Assembly (NCBI RefSeq): GCF_025960985.1
Contig: NZ_JAOQMX010000004.1
Span: 1 to 64,000 of the forward strand
DNA length: 64,000 nt
DNA from: Flavobacterium psychraerolatum
Lineage (GTDB): Bacteria; Bacteroidota; Bacteroidia; Flavobacteriales; Flavobacteriaceae
Direction: 5' to 3'
Part shown: in pieces, positions 7,787 through 16,105 of the stretch
Position numbering within the stretch: the stretch's first letter is position 1
Layout of the letters: each line of letters opens with the position of its first letter
Notes under the pieces: model-generated
The model's input: the letters and a program-made list of their open reading frames with translations, nothing else
Databases searched by the model: none
What the model was told of the DNA's origin: nothing
Program-made: the position numbers and the translations under genes

Positions 7787-8537
7787 AATATGTTTTCAAT
7801 AATTCAGAGGCAATGCTGATGGCAATTTCTTTGGGAGTATTTCCCCCCAAGTTTAGTCCAATTGGGCAGTGTACAGGAGCAATACCTTCTTTCATTCCTA
7901 ATTCCTTTATAAGCATAGCATTGAATCTGTTCTTTTTGGTCTTGCTGCCTATCAAACCTATGTATTTGGTTTGGGAGGCCAGAGCCAATGCAGTTATTTC
8001 AAAATCCAATTTGTGGTCGTGGGTCATAATTACGGCATAACAATGCTCTCCCCAACCTACAGTTTGTTTGTATAAGTCAAACGGTTCCTTGTGGTATTCT
8101 ATTGTAGAATCAATGACAATAGTTTCTTGCCAGTTTTCTCGAGTGTCATATAAGTGAATTTCAAAAGGGGTATCTTTCATAATATCACAAAGAGCAACAC
8201 CAATATGGCCAGCGCCAAATAAATGCAACTGAGGAGATTGATTCATAGGTTCAATAATTAAGGCTACTTTACCACCGCAACATTGTTCAAATTCGGGGCC
8301 CAAAGTATAACTAAAATATTTTGTTTTATTCTCTTGTATGGCCGTAACTGCTTCATCAATAACTTGAAATTCCAGTTTTCCACCGCCTATAGTGCCATAA
8401 AATTCTCTTTGGTTTACGACAATCATTTTTGCACCTAATCTACAAGGTGCTGAACCCAAAATATGAGTTACTGTTACCAAAGCTACAGGAGTGTTTTTGG
8501 TTTTAAAATTTTGTAATAAGGCAAGCCAATTATTCAT
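7776..8537 (-). CDS. xdhC: XdhC-family molybdenum hydroxylase maturation factor
   Basis: A 253-residue XdhC/CoxI protein. The N-terminal XdhC-CoxI domain has VTHILGSAPCRLGAKMIV and GTIGGGKLEFQVIDEA. It is followed by a Rossmann domain with HLFGAGHIGVALCDIM (about residues 104-119) and by IGLIGSKTKKNRF and GLNLGGNTPKEIAISIASEL near the end. Members bind the molybdenum cofactor, help its sulfuration and insert it into xanthine-dehydrogenase-type enzymes. It is encoded between the catalytic subunits and the MobA-like transferase. It is separated from the catalytic gene by 358 bases of repeat DNA, so it may have its own promoter. Confidence 0.92.
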   Translation of the reverse strand: MNNWLALLQNFKTKNTPVALVTVTHILGSAPCRLGAKMIVVNQREFYGTIGGGKLEFQVIDEAVTAIQENKTKYFSYTLGPEFEQCCGGKVALIIEPMNQSPQLHLFGAGHIGVALCDIMKDTPFEIHLYDTRENWQETIVIDSTIEYHKEPFDLYKQTVGWGEHCYAVIMTHDHKLDFEITALALASQTKYIGLIGSKTKKNRFNAMLIKELGMKEGIAPVHCPIGLNLGGNTPKEIAISIASELLKTYYGK

Positions 8538-8895
8538 TTAAATCTTGTTTGATATAAAATAATTATTTTAACCATTAAGAAAATCAGGCTTAATGAATCT
8601 TTATTTCTTAATGGTTTATGATTTCAAAGTCCTACTGAGTAACTGTTCAGTACTGATGTTTCTTTAAAATTAATTGCCTCCAGCTTTAGCTGGGGGTGAA
8701 ATTGGTATTATTTATATTAAGCTTTAGCCAAGTAAAACAATGCTTTTGGCTAAAGCCTCTTTTGTGTTCCTCATTTTTGCTCTAGCTAAAGCTGGAGGCA
8801 ATTGAAAAATAGTATACAGCTTTCTTACTGCAAAATTGTCAATAGTTTGATTTTACAACCTTTTTTACTATTTAATAGTATAAAGGTGTAACGGT
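8538..8895. repeat. Intergenic region with two palindromic elements
   Basis: No gene is seen. The first element is a perfect 13-bp inverted repeat, AACCATTAAGAAA (8570-8582) with TTTCTTAATGGTT (8604-8616). The second is a nested structure. The outer arms are AATTGCCTCCAGCTTTAGCT (8672-8691) and its perfect 20-bp complement at 8784-8803. The inner arms are GCTTTAGCCAA (8721-8731) and TTGGCTAAAGC (8746-8756), a perfect 11 bp. The outer left arm can also fold on itself (CCAGCTTTAGCTGG, 8680-8693). Both look like dispersed palindromic elements placed between the two halves of the molybdenum gene group. Confidence 0.85.
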
Positions 8896-11076
8896 CTAAA
8901 CCAATTCATAATCACTCAGCGGTAAATTGCGGTAGCGTTTACCCGTTAATTTAAAAATAGCGTTTACAATAGCAGGAGCAATCACAGGTACTCCAGGTTC
9001 TCCCACTCCTGTTGGTGGTGCAGTACTTTCAACTATTTCTACTTCAATTTTAGGAGCTTCATTCATTCGAATCAGACGGTAATCGCCAAAATTACTTTGC
9101 TCGATCGCTCCGTCTTTGGCGGTAATTTTTCCATAAAAAGCGAGTGACATACCAAAAATAGCAGCACCTTCCATTTGTGCAATAACGGTATTTTTGTTGA
9201 CTACTGTTCCGCAATCAATAACGGTAGTAACTTTGTGAATTTTTACGATGCCATCAACCATAGAAACTTCGACGACAGAGGCTACATAGGACATGAAACT
9301 ATAATGTACAGCCAAACCTTGTGCGTGTCCTTCTGGAAGCGGTTTGCCCCAACCCGCCTTTTCTGCTGCTTTTTTCAAAACATTCTTCAATCGAGTTGAA
9401 CTGAATTTGTTACTTTTATCGTCTTCTGGAGTATCTTCGCCTAGTAATTTTAAATTAAATGCCAAGGGGTCTTGGTTTGCTGCATTTGCCAATTCATCTG
9501 TAAAAACATTGATCGAAAACCCGTGTGGAATGTTAATTACAGAGCGCAACCATCCAATTCGCACCATGGCAGGCGCTTGGCCTACTTCAATTTGAAAGTT
9601 TTTAATATCGAAAGGAACTTCTGAAGCCGACGTTATTTCCCAACCATTTGGATAATCAGAAGTAGGATCAAAAGTAGATTTAATAGGAGGGAAAGCAAAG
9701 CGATGCAACCAACCAGTTACATTTCCTTTTTCATCCAGTGATGCTTTCATATATTGTGCACTTACGGTATGATAATAACCGTGTTGTGTTTCATCTTCTC
9801 TAGTCCAAACTACTTGAACGGGGGCTTTTATAGCTTTGGAAATTATAGCTGCTTCGACCACATAATCAGGTTTGGATTTTCGGCCAAAACCACCACCTAA
9901 TAAGGTGACGTTGATAATAACTTTTTCATCGTCAAATCCTAAATAATTTTTCACTTCGGCATGTGCCGCTTGTGGATTTTGCGTTGGGCACCAAACTTCA
10001 CAACTGTTTTCCTTGACCCAAGCTACAGTGTTAGGGACTTCCATGGGTGCATGTGACAAATGAGGGAGTTGGTAGGTACTCTCGATCACTTTCGCAGAAG
10101 CAGTAAAAGCGGCTTCGATATCACCTCTAGTTTTACTCACCACACCTTGCTTATGAACGTTTTCGGTTAACATTTCCATGTATTTATCGGAATCGTAACT
10201 TCCGTTTTTACCGTTATCCCATTCGATGATTAAAGCTTCTTTTCCTTTGAAAGCGGCCCAAGTATTGGAGGCAACGACGGCAACACCGCCCAATGCACCA
10301 AAAGGTGTCTTGATGCGTTCAATTTCAAAAACAGCTTCGACACCCGGAATTTTCATGGCTTCCGTTTTATCGAATGACTTTACTGTACCAAAAGTTACTG
10401 GACAACGTGCGATGGCTGCAAATTTCATATTAGGCAAACGAAAATCGAGTCCGAAAACAGCACTTCCTTTTACGAATTTTTCGACATCAATACTTTTTAG
10501 ATTTTTACCAATGTATTTGAAGTCTTTTGGATCTTTTAGAATAATATCTTTTGGTGCTTCGATGGTTTTGGCTATTTCGACCAATTCCCCAAAGCCTATT
10601 TTTTTACCATTTTTATGCACTATAAAATGGTTTTCGGCACGACATTCCGATGCTGGAACCTTCCATTTTTGGGCAGCTGCCGAGATCAAAATCATTCGAG
10701 TCGTTGCTCCCATTTTCCGCATGGTTTCATATAAATAACGCACCGAACGTGACCCATCAGTATTTTGGTCACCATATTTTTTATGTCCTATAGCTTGTTG
10801 AACGCTCACTCTATTCCAGTCGGCTTCCATTTCGTCAGCAATGACAGAGGTTAGGGAGGTACGAATTCCATTTCCCATTTCAGAACGAGAAGCAACTAAT
10901 ATTAAGTCACCGTTGGGTAGCAGCTCAACAAATAAATTGGGTTGAAAAGAACCAGCCAAAATAGACTCTGTTTCATTGGCAAACAAAGGCAAATGAGATC
11001 CAATGATCAATGCGCCTGAAGTCAATCCTATATTTTTAATAAATGATCTTCTGCTTAGGTTTTGAATATCGCTCAT
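8896..11076 (-). CDS. Molybdopterin-binding subunit of an IorB-type aldehyde/isoquinoline oxidoreductase
   Basis: A 726-residue catalytic subunit of the xanthine dehydrogenase family. The N-terminus carries a twin-arginine signal (SRRSFIKNIG, residues 8-17, then a hydrophobic stretch), so the folded enzyme is exported to the periplasm. Molybdopterin-contacting segments include GGGFGRKSKPDYVVEA and, near the C-terminus, GVGEPGVPVIAPAIVNAIF, whose Glu is the expected active-site base. The length and Tat signal match the two-subunit isoquinoline 1-oxidoreductase beta type rather than three-subunit xanthine dehydrogenase. The substrate is probably an aldehyde or N-heterocycle. The 2Fe-2S subunit gene overlaps its start by one base. 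Confidence 0.92.
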   Translation of the reverse strand: MSDIQNLSRRSFIKNIGLTSGALIIGSHLPLFANETESILAGSFQPNLFVELLPNGDLILVASRSEMGNGIRTSLTSVIADEMEADWNRVSVQQAIGHKKYGDQNTDGSRSVRYLYETMRKMGATTRMILISAAAQKWKVPASECRAENHFIVHKNGKKIGFGELVEIAKTIEAPKDIILKDPKDFKYIGKNLKSIDVEKFVKGSAVFGLDFRLPNMKFAAIARCPVTFGTVKSFDKTEAMKIPGVEAVFEIERIKTPFGALGGVAVVASNTWAAFKGKEALIIEWDNGKNGSYDSDKYMEMLTENVHKQGVVSKTRGDIEAAFTASAKVIESTYQLPHLSHAPMEVPNTVAWVKENSCEVWCPTQNPQAAHAEVKNYLGFDDEKVIINVTLLGGGFGRKSKPDYVVEAAIISKAIKAPVQVVWTREDETQHGYYHTVSAQYMKASLDEKGNVTGWLHRFAFPPIKSTFDPTSDYPNGWEITSASEVPFDIKNFQIEVGQAPAMVRIGWLRSVINIPHGFSINVFTDELANAANQDPLAFNLKLLGEDTPEDDKSNKFSSTRLKNVLKKAAEKAGWGKPLPEGHAQGLAVHYSFMSYVASVVEVSMVDGIVKIHKVTTVIDCGTVVNKNTVIAQMEGAAIFGMSLAFYGKITAKDGAIEQSNFGDYRLIRMNEAPKIEVEIVESTAPPTGVGEPGVPVIAPAIVNAIFKLTGKRYRNLPLSDYELV

Positions 11077-11537
11077 TATTTTTGTTGTTTTTTAAGTTCA
11101 ACCGTATGATGAATGGCTTTTTTGATGCGTTGGTAAGTTCCGCAACGGCAAATATTTCCGCTCATGGCATCGTCAATTTCTTCATCTGTAGGGTTACTAT
11201 TTGAATTTAACAAAGACGTGGCTGCAATTAACTGTCCCGGTTGGCAAAATCCGCACTGTGGGACATTAAATTCGATCCATGCTTTTTGAAGTAATTGTAA
11301 GTTAGGCGTAGCGCCTTCGACCGTCGTTATGTCTTTGTCAATGGCAGCCGAAACTGGTGTCAAACAGGAGTAGGTAACTTCGTCATTGACTAAGATTTTA
11401 CAAGCACCACAAGCTCCAACACCACAGCCATATTTTGTTCCTGTGAGTCCCAATGTATCGCGCAATGCCCACAAAAGTGGCATGTCTGGAGATGCCTCTA
11501 AAGTGTGCTTCTTTTTGTTAACTACTAGTGTGATCAT
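11076..11537 (-). CDS. (2Fe-2S) subunit of the molybdenum hydroxylase (IorA-type)
   Basis: A 153-residue protein with two iron-sulfur domains. The plant-ferredoxin-like cluster is bound by C38, C43, C46 and C58 (YGCGVGACGACKIL). The helical domain has C95, C98, C130 and C132 (CGFCQPGQ and CRCGTYQRI). It passes electrons from the molybdenum site to an external acceptor, probably the nearby cytochrome c. It has no signal peptide and would be co-exported with the Tat-tagged partner. It is the first gene of the minus-strand group. A set of TTAAGAGT repeats lies upstream and may be its operator. Confidence 0.95.
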   Translation of the reverse strand: MITLVVNKKKHTLEASPDMPLLWALRDTLGLTGTKYGCGVGACGACKILVNDEVTYSCLTPVSAAIDKDITTVEGATPNLQLLQKAWIEFNVPQCGFCQPGQLIAATSLLNSNSNPTDEEIDDAMSGNICRCGTYQRIKKAIHHTVELKKQQK

Positions 11538-11615
11538 ACCAAATTCATTTAAATTTTAAGAAAGGTACAATTTAATCCTTTTTTGCATTCTGTTATGAAG
11601 GTTTTTTACCCTATT

Positions 11616-11674
11616 TTAAGAGTAATTTATCATTTGACTCTTAATTTATTGTTCGTTTTACCAATTTTAAGAGT
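11616..11674. promoter_or_regulatory. Three TTAAGAGT repeats between divergent genes
   Basis: TTAAGAGT occurs at 11616-11623 and 11667-11674, with its complement ACTCTTAA at 11637-11644. The inverted pair has a 13-base spacer. The position between the divergent molybdenum hydroxylase and DUF1569 genes suits a transcription factor site. This is inference from repetition only. Confidence 0.4.
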
Positions 11675-11742
11675 TTATTAGCATTCACAATCGTTTGCTT
11701 CTTTTTTAAATCATAAAAAAAGTCTTGTCCGATTGAATAGTT

Positions 11743-11750
11743 TATCTTTG
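11743..11750 (+). promoter_or_regulatory. Bacteroidota -7 box for the DUF1569 gene
   Basis: TATCTTTG fits the TAnnTTTG consensus and lies 44 bases before the ATG. A TTG at 11725-11727 is closer (15 bases) than the usual -33 spacing, so the -33 assignment is uncertain. Confidence 0.5.
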
Positions 11751-11794
11751 AATAAACAGATGAATTTTCAGGATAAAATTATAAAGAAGTCGAC

Positions 11795-12247
11795 ATGAAA
11801 AATATATTTGATCAAGTGGTGGTTGCAACCTTAGAAAATCGAATTAATGAATTGAAATCTACTACAAAACCCAATTGGGGAAAAATGGAAGTAGCCCAAA
11901 TGCTAGCACACTGTAATGTGACTTATGAGCTCGTCTATGAAGACAATCACCCCAAAGTAACTGGTTTTAAAAAGTGGTTACTCAAAACGTTCGTTAAAAA
12001 AGTAGTAGTGAATGAAAAACCGTTTTCCAAAAATGGGCGTACTGCTCCTATGTTTATGATTACTGTGGATAAAGATTTTCTTTCTGAGAAAACCAGATTA
12101 CTGGCCTACCTCAATAAGACTCAAAAATTAGGGAGAAATCATTTTGAGGGTAAGGAATCCAATTCTTTTGGGGTATTAAATCAAATGGAATGGAACAATA
12201 TGTTTTATAAACATTTGGATCATCATTTAACGCAATTTGGCGTGTAA
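11795..12247 (+). CDS. DUF1569 (DinB-like) protein
   Basis: A 150-residue protein with the DUF1569 pattern: KPNWGKMEVAQMLAHC (about residues 28-43) carrying the first histidine, a central FSKNGRTAPMF, and a C-terminal FYKHLDHHLTQFG with further histidines. DUF1569 belongs to the DinB/YfiT four-helix-bundle superfamily, in which three histidines can bind a metal. Some relatives are thiol S-transferases, but the function of this family is not established. It stands alone between divergent and downstream units, and a TATCTTTG promoter box precedes it. Confidence 0.85.
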   Translation: MKNIFDQVVVATLENRINELKSTTKPNWGKMEVAQMLAHCNVTYELVYEDNHPKVTGFKKWLLKTFVKKVVVNEKPFSKNGRTAPMFMITVDKDFLSEKTRLLAYLNKTQKLGRNHFEGKESNSFGVLNQMEWNNMFYKHLDHHLTQFGV

Positions 12248-12327
12248 TTTAACTCGTTCTAAAAACATTAATAAATAGGGTGTAATGTGTGTATTTGTTT
12301 TCGAAAAAAAACTGTTTTTATAAAAAC

Positions 12328-12361
12328 TTCAAATTTAATTCTAAATTCGAGAATAGCTTTG
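12328..12361 (+). promoter_or_regulatory. Operator-like direct repeat and -7 box of the two-component operon
   Basis: TTCAAATT (12328) and TTCTAAAT (12339-12346) form a direct repeat with an 11-bp period, the helical spacing usual for OmpR-type regulators. The -7 box TAGCTTTG is at 12354-12361. The same arrangement recurs at 14305-14338. The ATG at 12366 is only four bases after the box, so the mRNA may be leaderless. Confidence 0.55.
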
Positions 12362-12365
12362 TATT

Positions 12366-13043
12366 ATGAAAATTCTACTTATTGAAGATGAAAAAGAATT
12401 GGCAGAAAGTATTAAATCGTATCTGTCAGGAAACGACTTTATTTGTGAGTGGACAGATAAAGTGAAGATTGCGATTGATAAAATCTCTAATTATGAATAC
12501 GACTGTATCGTGTTGGACTTGACTTTGCCCGACGGAAATGGACTTGAAGTTTTGAAAGAAATAAAGAGACAGAACAAATCGGAAGGGATTATTATTATTT
12601 CTGCAAAAGAAACATTAGAAACTCGTATCGAAGGACTTACTTTGGGTGCGGATGATTTTTTAACCAAGCCTTTCCATCTGTCTGAATTATTAGTACGAAC
12701 CCAAGCTATTATTCGGAGAAAAAAATTTAAAGGAAACAATTTTGTAACCTTCAACGAGATTGAAATTGATATCCTTTCGAAAACGGTTAAGGTAAACGGT
12801 AGAAAACTCGATGTTACAAAAAAAGAACTCGATTTACTTTTGTACTTAATTGGAAATCAAGACAGAGTACTTTCAAAAAGCGCTATTGCAGAATACCTTT
12901 CGGGAGATATGGCCGATATGCTAGACAATCACGATTTTGTTTATGCACACATTAAGAACTTAAAAAATAAATTGAAGGAAGCTGGAATCATAGATTACAT
13001 TAAAACGGTTTATGGACTAGGTTATAAATGGCAAAATGAGTAA
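12366..13043 (+). CDS. OmpR-family response regulator
   Basis: A 225-residue two-component response regulator. The receiver domain covers about residues 1-115, with the acidic pocket in LLIEDEKE, the phospho-acceptor D51 in CIVLDLTLPDGNG and the conserved Lys in FLTKPF. The C-terminal winged helix (about 125-225) has VTKKELDLLLYLIGN and YIKTVYGLGYKW. The sensor kinase gene overlaps its end by 8 bases. It is probably autoregulated and also controls the PepSY/efflux genes, because the same direct repeat precedes both segments. CusR/CopR-like metal response is one possibility, but the signal is not visible. Confidence 0.95.
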   Translation: MKILLIEDEKELAESIKSYLSGNDFICEWTDKVKIAIDKISNYEYDCIVLDLTLPDGNGLEVLKEIKRQNKSEGIIIISAKETLETRIEGLTLGADDFLTKPFHLSELLVRTQAIIRRKKFKGNNFVTFNEIEIDILSKTVKVNGRKLDVTKKELDLLLYLIGNQDRVLSKSAIAEYLSGDMADMLDNHDFVYAHIKNLKNKLKEAGIIDYIKTVYGLGYKWQNE

Positions 13044-14310
13044 AAAACTTTTACATAAAACATCAAAAGCGTATCTTATTTTTGCACTGCTATTATTACT
13101 AGTGGCCGCTCCATTATTTTATATTCTAATCGAAAAACTATATATCGATGATGCCGATGAAGCCTTACTACTTCATAAAAATGAATTTATTCAATATTCT
13201 GTAAAAAATCTTAAAACAACCGATGTTCCAATTTGGAATAAATTCAATCGTGATATCAAAATTATTAAGGCAACTTCACTGAAAAAAGATTCCCTTTTTT
13301 ATACCTTTTATTATGATACATTGTATAATGAAAATGAACCTTATAGAGAATTGCGTTTGCCTATAAAAATTGAAGGCAAGTCATATACCTATTCGGCAAG
13401 AATAAATTTGGTAGAAACATCTGATTTAATCGAGAGTATCGCCATCTTATTTTTGGTCATCATTTCGTTGTTGCTTATTGGTTTATTTTTTATTTCGAAA
13501 AGGCTATCTCTTAATCTATGGAAACCCTTTTACAAAACATTATTGCAAATTGAACAATTTGAAATAGATAAGTCAAACTTACCACAATTTGCAGAAACGG
13601 ATACAGAAGAATTTAACCGTTTGAATCAAAGTATTCAAAAATTGATCGAAAAGAATACTTCCATCTATAGAGGTCAAAGGGAATTTATTGAAAATGCTGC
13701 TCATGAATTGCAAACTCCATTAGCCGTGTTTCAGGCTAAAATTGATACACTCATTCAGCGTAATGATGTGACACAAGAGCAATCCGAGATTTTGTCATCT
13801 TTGAATGATAACGTTTCAAAACTGAATCGTTTGAACAAAAATCTTTTGTTGCTTTCTAAAATCGAAAATGATCATTACGCCAATAAGCAAACTTTCTATT
13901 TGAAAGAGGCTATAGAAAAGAATCTTGGCTTTTTTATAGAGCAAGCAGCTGCCAAAAACATTTCGATTAAAACGGATATTGACCCATCGTTTAGCATTGT
14001 GTCAAACCCTGTGTTAGCAGAGGTTTTAATTAGTAATTTGTTTCTTAATGCCTTGAAACACAATATTTCAAACGGACAAATTACGATCACGTTTTCCAAT
14101 CAATTACTTTCTTTTTCGAATACGGGACTTCCTACTACGTTGACAACAGATAAATTATTTAATCGATTCTCAAAGTCAAATACATCCGAGCATGGTAATG
14201 GTTTAGGTTTGGCTATTGTTAAGAAAATTGTAGATAGTAACGACTGGACTATTCGATATAATTTCAACCATAATTTTCATTGTTTCACTATAGACTTTCG
14301 CAAATTCTAA
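13036..14310 (+). CDS. Two-component sensor histidine kinase
   Basis: A 424-residue membrane kinase. Transmembrane helices at about residues 12-32 and 133-153 enclose a periplasmic sensor domain of about 100 residues. The dimerisation/phospho-acceptor box is EFIENAAHELQTPLAVFQ with H223. The ATPase part has the N-box LFLNALKHN and the G-box GNGLGLAIVKKIVD. It phosphorylates the response regulator encoded immediately upstream, with which it overlaps by 8 bases. The downstream PepSY lipoprotein and RND pump suggest envelope stress or a toxic metal or organic compound as the signal. It is not possible to choose between these from the sequence. Confidence 0.95.
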   Translation: MSKKLLHKTSKAYLIFALLLLLVAAPLFYILIEKLYIDDADEALLLHKNEFIQYSVKNLKTTDVPIWNKFNRDIKIIKATSLKKDSLFYTFYYDTLYNENEPYRELRLPIKIEGKSYTYSARINLVETSDLIESIAILFLVIISLLLIGLFFISKRLSLNLWKPFYKTLLQIEQFEIDKSNLPQFAETDTEEFNRLNQSIQKLIEKNTSIYRGQREFIENAAHELQTPLAVFQAKIDTLIQRNDVTQEQSEILSSLNDNVSKLNRLNKNLLLLSKIENDHYANKQTFYLKEAIEKNLGFFIEQAAAKNISIKTDIDPSFSIVSNPVLAEVLISNLFLNALKHNISNGQITITFSNQLLSFSNTGLPTTLTTDKLFNRFSKSNTSEHGNGLGLAIVKKIVDSNDWTIRYNFNHNFHCFTIDFRKF

Positions 14311-14338
14311 ATTTCTTCTAAATCGTATAGTAAGTTTG
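14305..14338 (+). promoter_or_regulatory. Second copy of the response-regulator site, before the PepSY/efflux genes
   Basis: TTCTAAAT at 14305-14312 is repeated exactly at 14316-14323 (11-bp period). A -7 box TAAGTTTG follows at 14331-14338, 7 bases after the second repeat. The site overlaps the stop codon of the kinase gene and lies 17 bases before the next ATG. The match to 12328-12361 in sequence and spacing suggests control by the same regulator. Confidence 0.6.
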
Positions 14339-14355
14339 GACTAAAATATACGAAA

Positions 14356-14787
14356 ATGAAAAATTTAATTCTTCTACTTACTGTATTGTTTGCGTTCACC
14401 GCTTGCAAACAGTCCAGCACTAGTAGAGAAGTTCCGGAAAATATAAAAATGGCTTTTGTAAAATCGCATCCTTATGCAATTATCTTAAAATGGAATGATG
14501 AGCCACCATTTTGGGAAGTAAAATACAAAGAATCTACTGAAAAAGGTGCTGTATCCTATGATGAAAATGCGGTTATTACTGAAACAGAATTGGTCATCAC
14601 AAAGGATTTGTTGCCAAATGGAGCGACTATTCCTAACTACATCAAAGCAAATTATCCTAAAGAGAAAATGCAGGGTTATGAGAAAATAACAACTGCTAGC
14701 GGAACAATTACTTATGAAATTCAAATCCCTGGAAAAGAAATTGTCTTTGATGCGAATGGGAAGTATTTATTAGAAGAAAAAGATTAA
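14356..14787 (+). CDS. PepSY-like domain lipoprotein
   Basis: A 143-residue lipoprotein with a signal ending FAFTAC (lipid-modified C17). The mature part has two short alpha/beta repeats of the PepSY-like type (PENIKMAFVKSHPYAIILKW and PNYIKANYPKEKMQGYEKI), each followed by strands such as TYEIQI. Small proteins of this family often accompany two-component systems and efflux pumps in Bacteroidota and may sense or buffer the inducing signal in the periplasm. It lies between the kinase and the TolC gene, three bases before the latter, so it belongs to the pump segment. A direct function has not been established. Confidence 0.8.
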   Translation: MKNLILLLTVLFAFTACKQSSTSREVPENIKMAFVKSHPYAIILKWNDEPPFWEVKYKESTEKGAVSYDENAVITETELVITKDLLPNGATIPNYIKANYPKEKMQGYEKITTASGTITYEIQIPGKEIVFDANGKYLLEEKD

Positions 14788-14790
14788 ACC

Positions 14791-16089
14791 ATGATAAAAA
14801 CACGTTTACTAATTATGGTGATGCCTATTGTTGTTCTATTATTTTCATTCGAATGTGTTATAGCGCAGAATGATTTGGGTTATTACAACACGGCAGCCAA
14901 ACAAAATAGTCCTTTAATAAATGACAATAAACTAGTCAATAAAAGCAATCAATTAGAAATAGAGAGGCTAAAAGCTTTCTATACCAAAGCCCAAATTGGT
15001 GTTACAGCCAATTATTTGTTTTCGCCACTTGTTTCTAGAGACAATAACAAAACCACTTTCGAAGCCAATTCAGCTGGAGCGACTAAGTATTATGGTTATG
15101 ATTTGGCTTATTCCAATGGTGGAGCGTATCAGGCAATGTTAAATGTTACACAGCCTTTATTTAATGGGATACGTTATAAAACAGCTAGTGAACAAGTGGC
15201 CGTTGCATCTCAAATAAGTCAAAATAATGCCCAATTAACAGAACATGATTTGGAGAAAATTGTAAGCGATCAATACATTTTATGTTTGCAAGACAATAAA
15301 CAAACAGGCTATGCGGAATCAATGGTCAAATTATTGGCAGATCAAAAAGAGATTTTAAGGAAATTGGTTGAAAGCAGCATTTATAAACAATCGGATCTTT
15401 CCTTATTAAGTATCGAACATCAAAATTTTGTAGCGCAATTGACTACTTTCAAAGCCAATTATCGCAGAGATTTAATGGACTTAAACATTCTTTGCGGCAT
15501 TAAGGATACAGAATTACATGAACTGCAAAATATAGAACTGAGTTTGACTAGTACCAGTACCAAATCAATGTTTATGGAGAAATACCGGTTGGACAGTATT
15601 AATTTGGTCGCGCAGCAAAAAATATTTGAATTAAAATACAAACCACAAATTAACCTTTATGCCAATACAGGGCTCAATGCGACTTATGCGCCCACGATAC
15701 CCAACCGATTTGGCTTGAGTGCAGGTTTGAGTTTTACGTATAATTTTTCTGATGGTGGTCAAAAGCAATTGACTCAAAGGAAAACGAAAATATTAGAAGA
15801 GTCTATTTCCTTTTACAAAGACAATTTTATTTCGCAAAATACTATTCGGAAATCAAAAATAGAGGCAGAAATTGAATCCTTTTCTAGCCGAATTGCAATT
15901 GCAGAGCAGCAACTCAAAGACTATGACTCATTACTAAAAACGTATAAAAAAGAGATTTTTTCGGGACAGTTAACTATTATAAATTATATCACGGTTTTGA
16001 AAAATATGTCAATGCTACAGCGTGATAATGCAATCTTGATTTCACAGCAACAATTACTTATTAATGCCTACAATTACTGGAACTGGTAA
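14791..16089 (+). CDS. TolC-family outer membrane efflux protein
   Basis: A 432-residue protein with a signal peptide (about residues 1-25). It has the long alternating helices and short beta segments of TolC-type outer membrane channels, with repeats such as EKIVSDQYILCLQDNKQTGYAESMVKL and a second half that contains FTYNFSDGGQK. It forms the exit duct of the tripartite pump encoded with the two following genes. Its stop codon lies 16 bases before the adaptor start, so the genes form one transcript. The sequence is diverged, and the transported compound cannot be deduced. Confidence 0.88.
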   Translation: MIKTRLLIMVMPIVVLLFSFECVIAQNDLGYYNTAAKQNSPLINDNKLVNKSNQLEIERLKAFYTKAQIGVTANYLFSPLVSRDNNKTTFEANSAGATKYYGYDLAYSNGGAYQAMLNVTQPLFNGIRYKTASEQVAVASQISQNNAQLTEHDLEKIVSDQYILCLQDNKQTGYAESMVKLLADQKEILRKLVESSIYKQSDLSLLSIEHQNFVAQLTTFKANYRRDLMDLNILCGIKDTELHELQNIELSLTSTSTKSMFMEKYRLDSINLVAQQKIFELKYKPQINLYANTGLNATYAPTIPNRFGLSAGLSFTYNFSDGGQKQLTQRKTKILEESISFYKDNFISQNTIRKSKIEAEIESFSSRIAIAEQQLKDYDSLLKTYKKEIFSGQLTIINYITVLKNMSMLQRDNAILISQQQLLINAYNYWNW

Positions 16090-16105
16090 ACAACATAATA
16101 TAAAA

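Noticed and set aside
10226..10738. Open frame of 170 codons on the plus strand
   Set aside because: It is antisense to the molybdopterin-binding subunit, has no family features and arises from its codon pattern.
16064..16105. Longer N-terminus of the efflux adaptor
   Set aside because: It would overlap the TolC gene and move the lipoprotein signal 14 residues away from the start.
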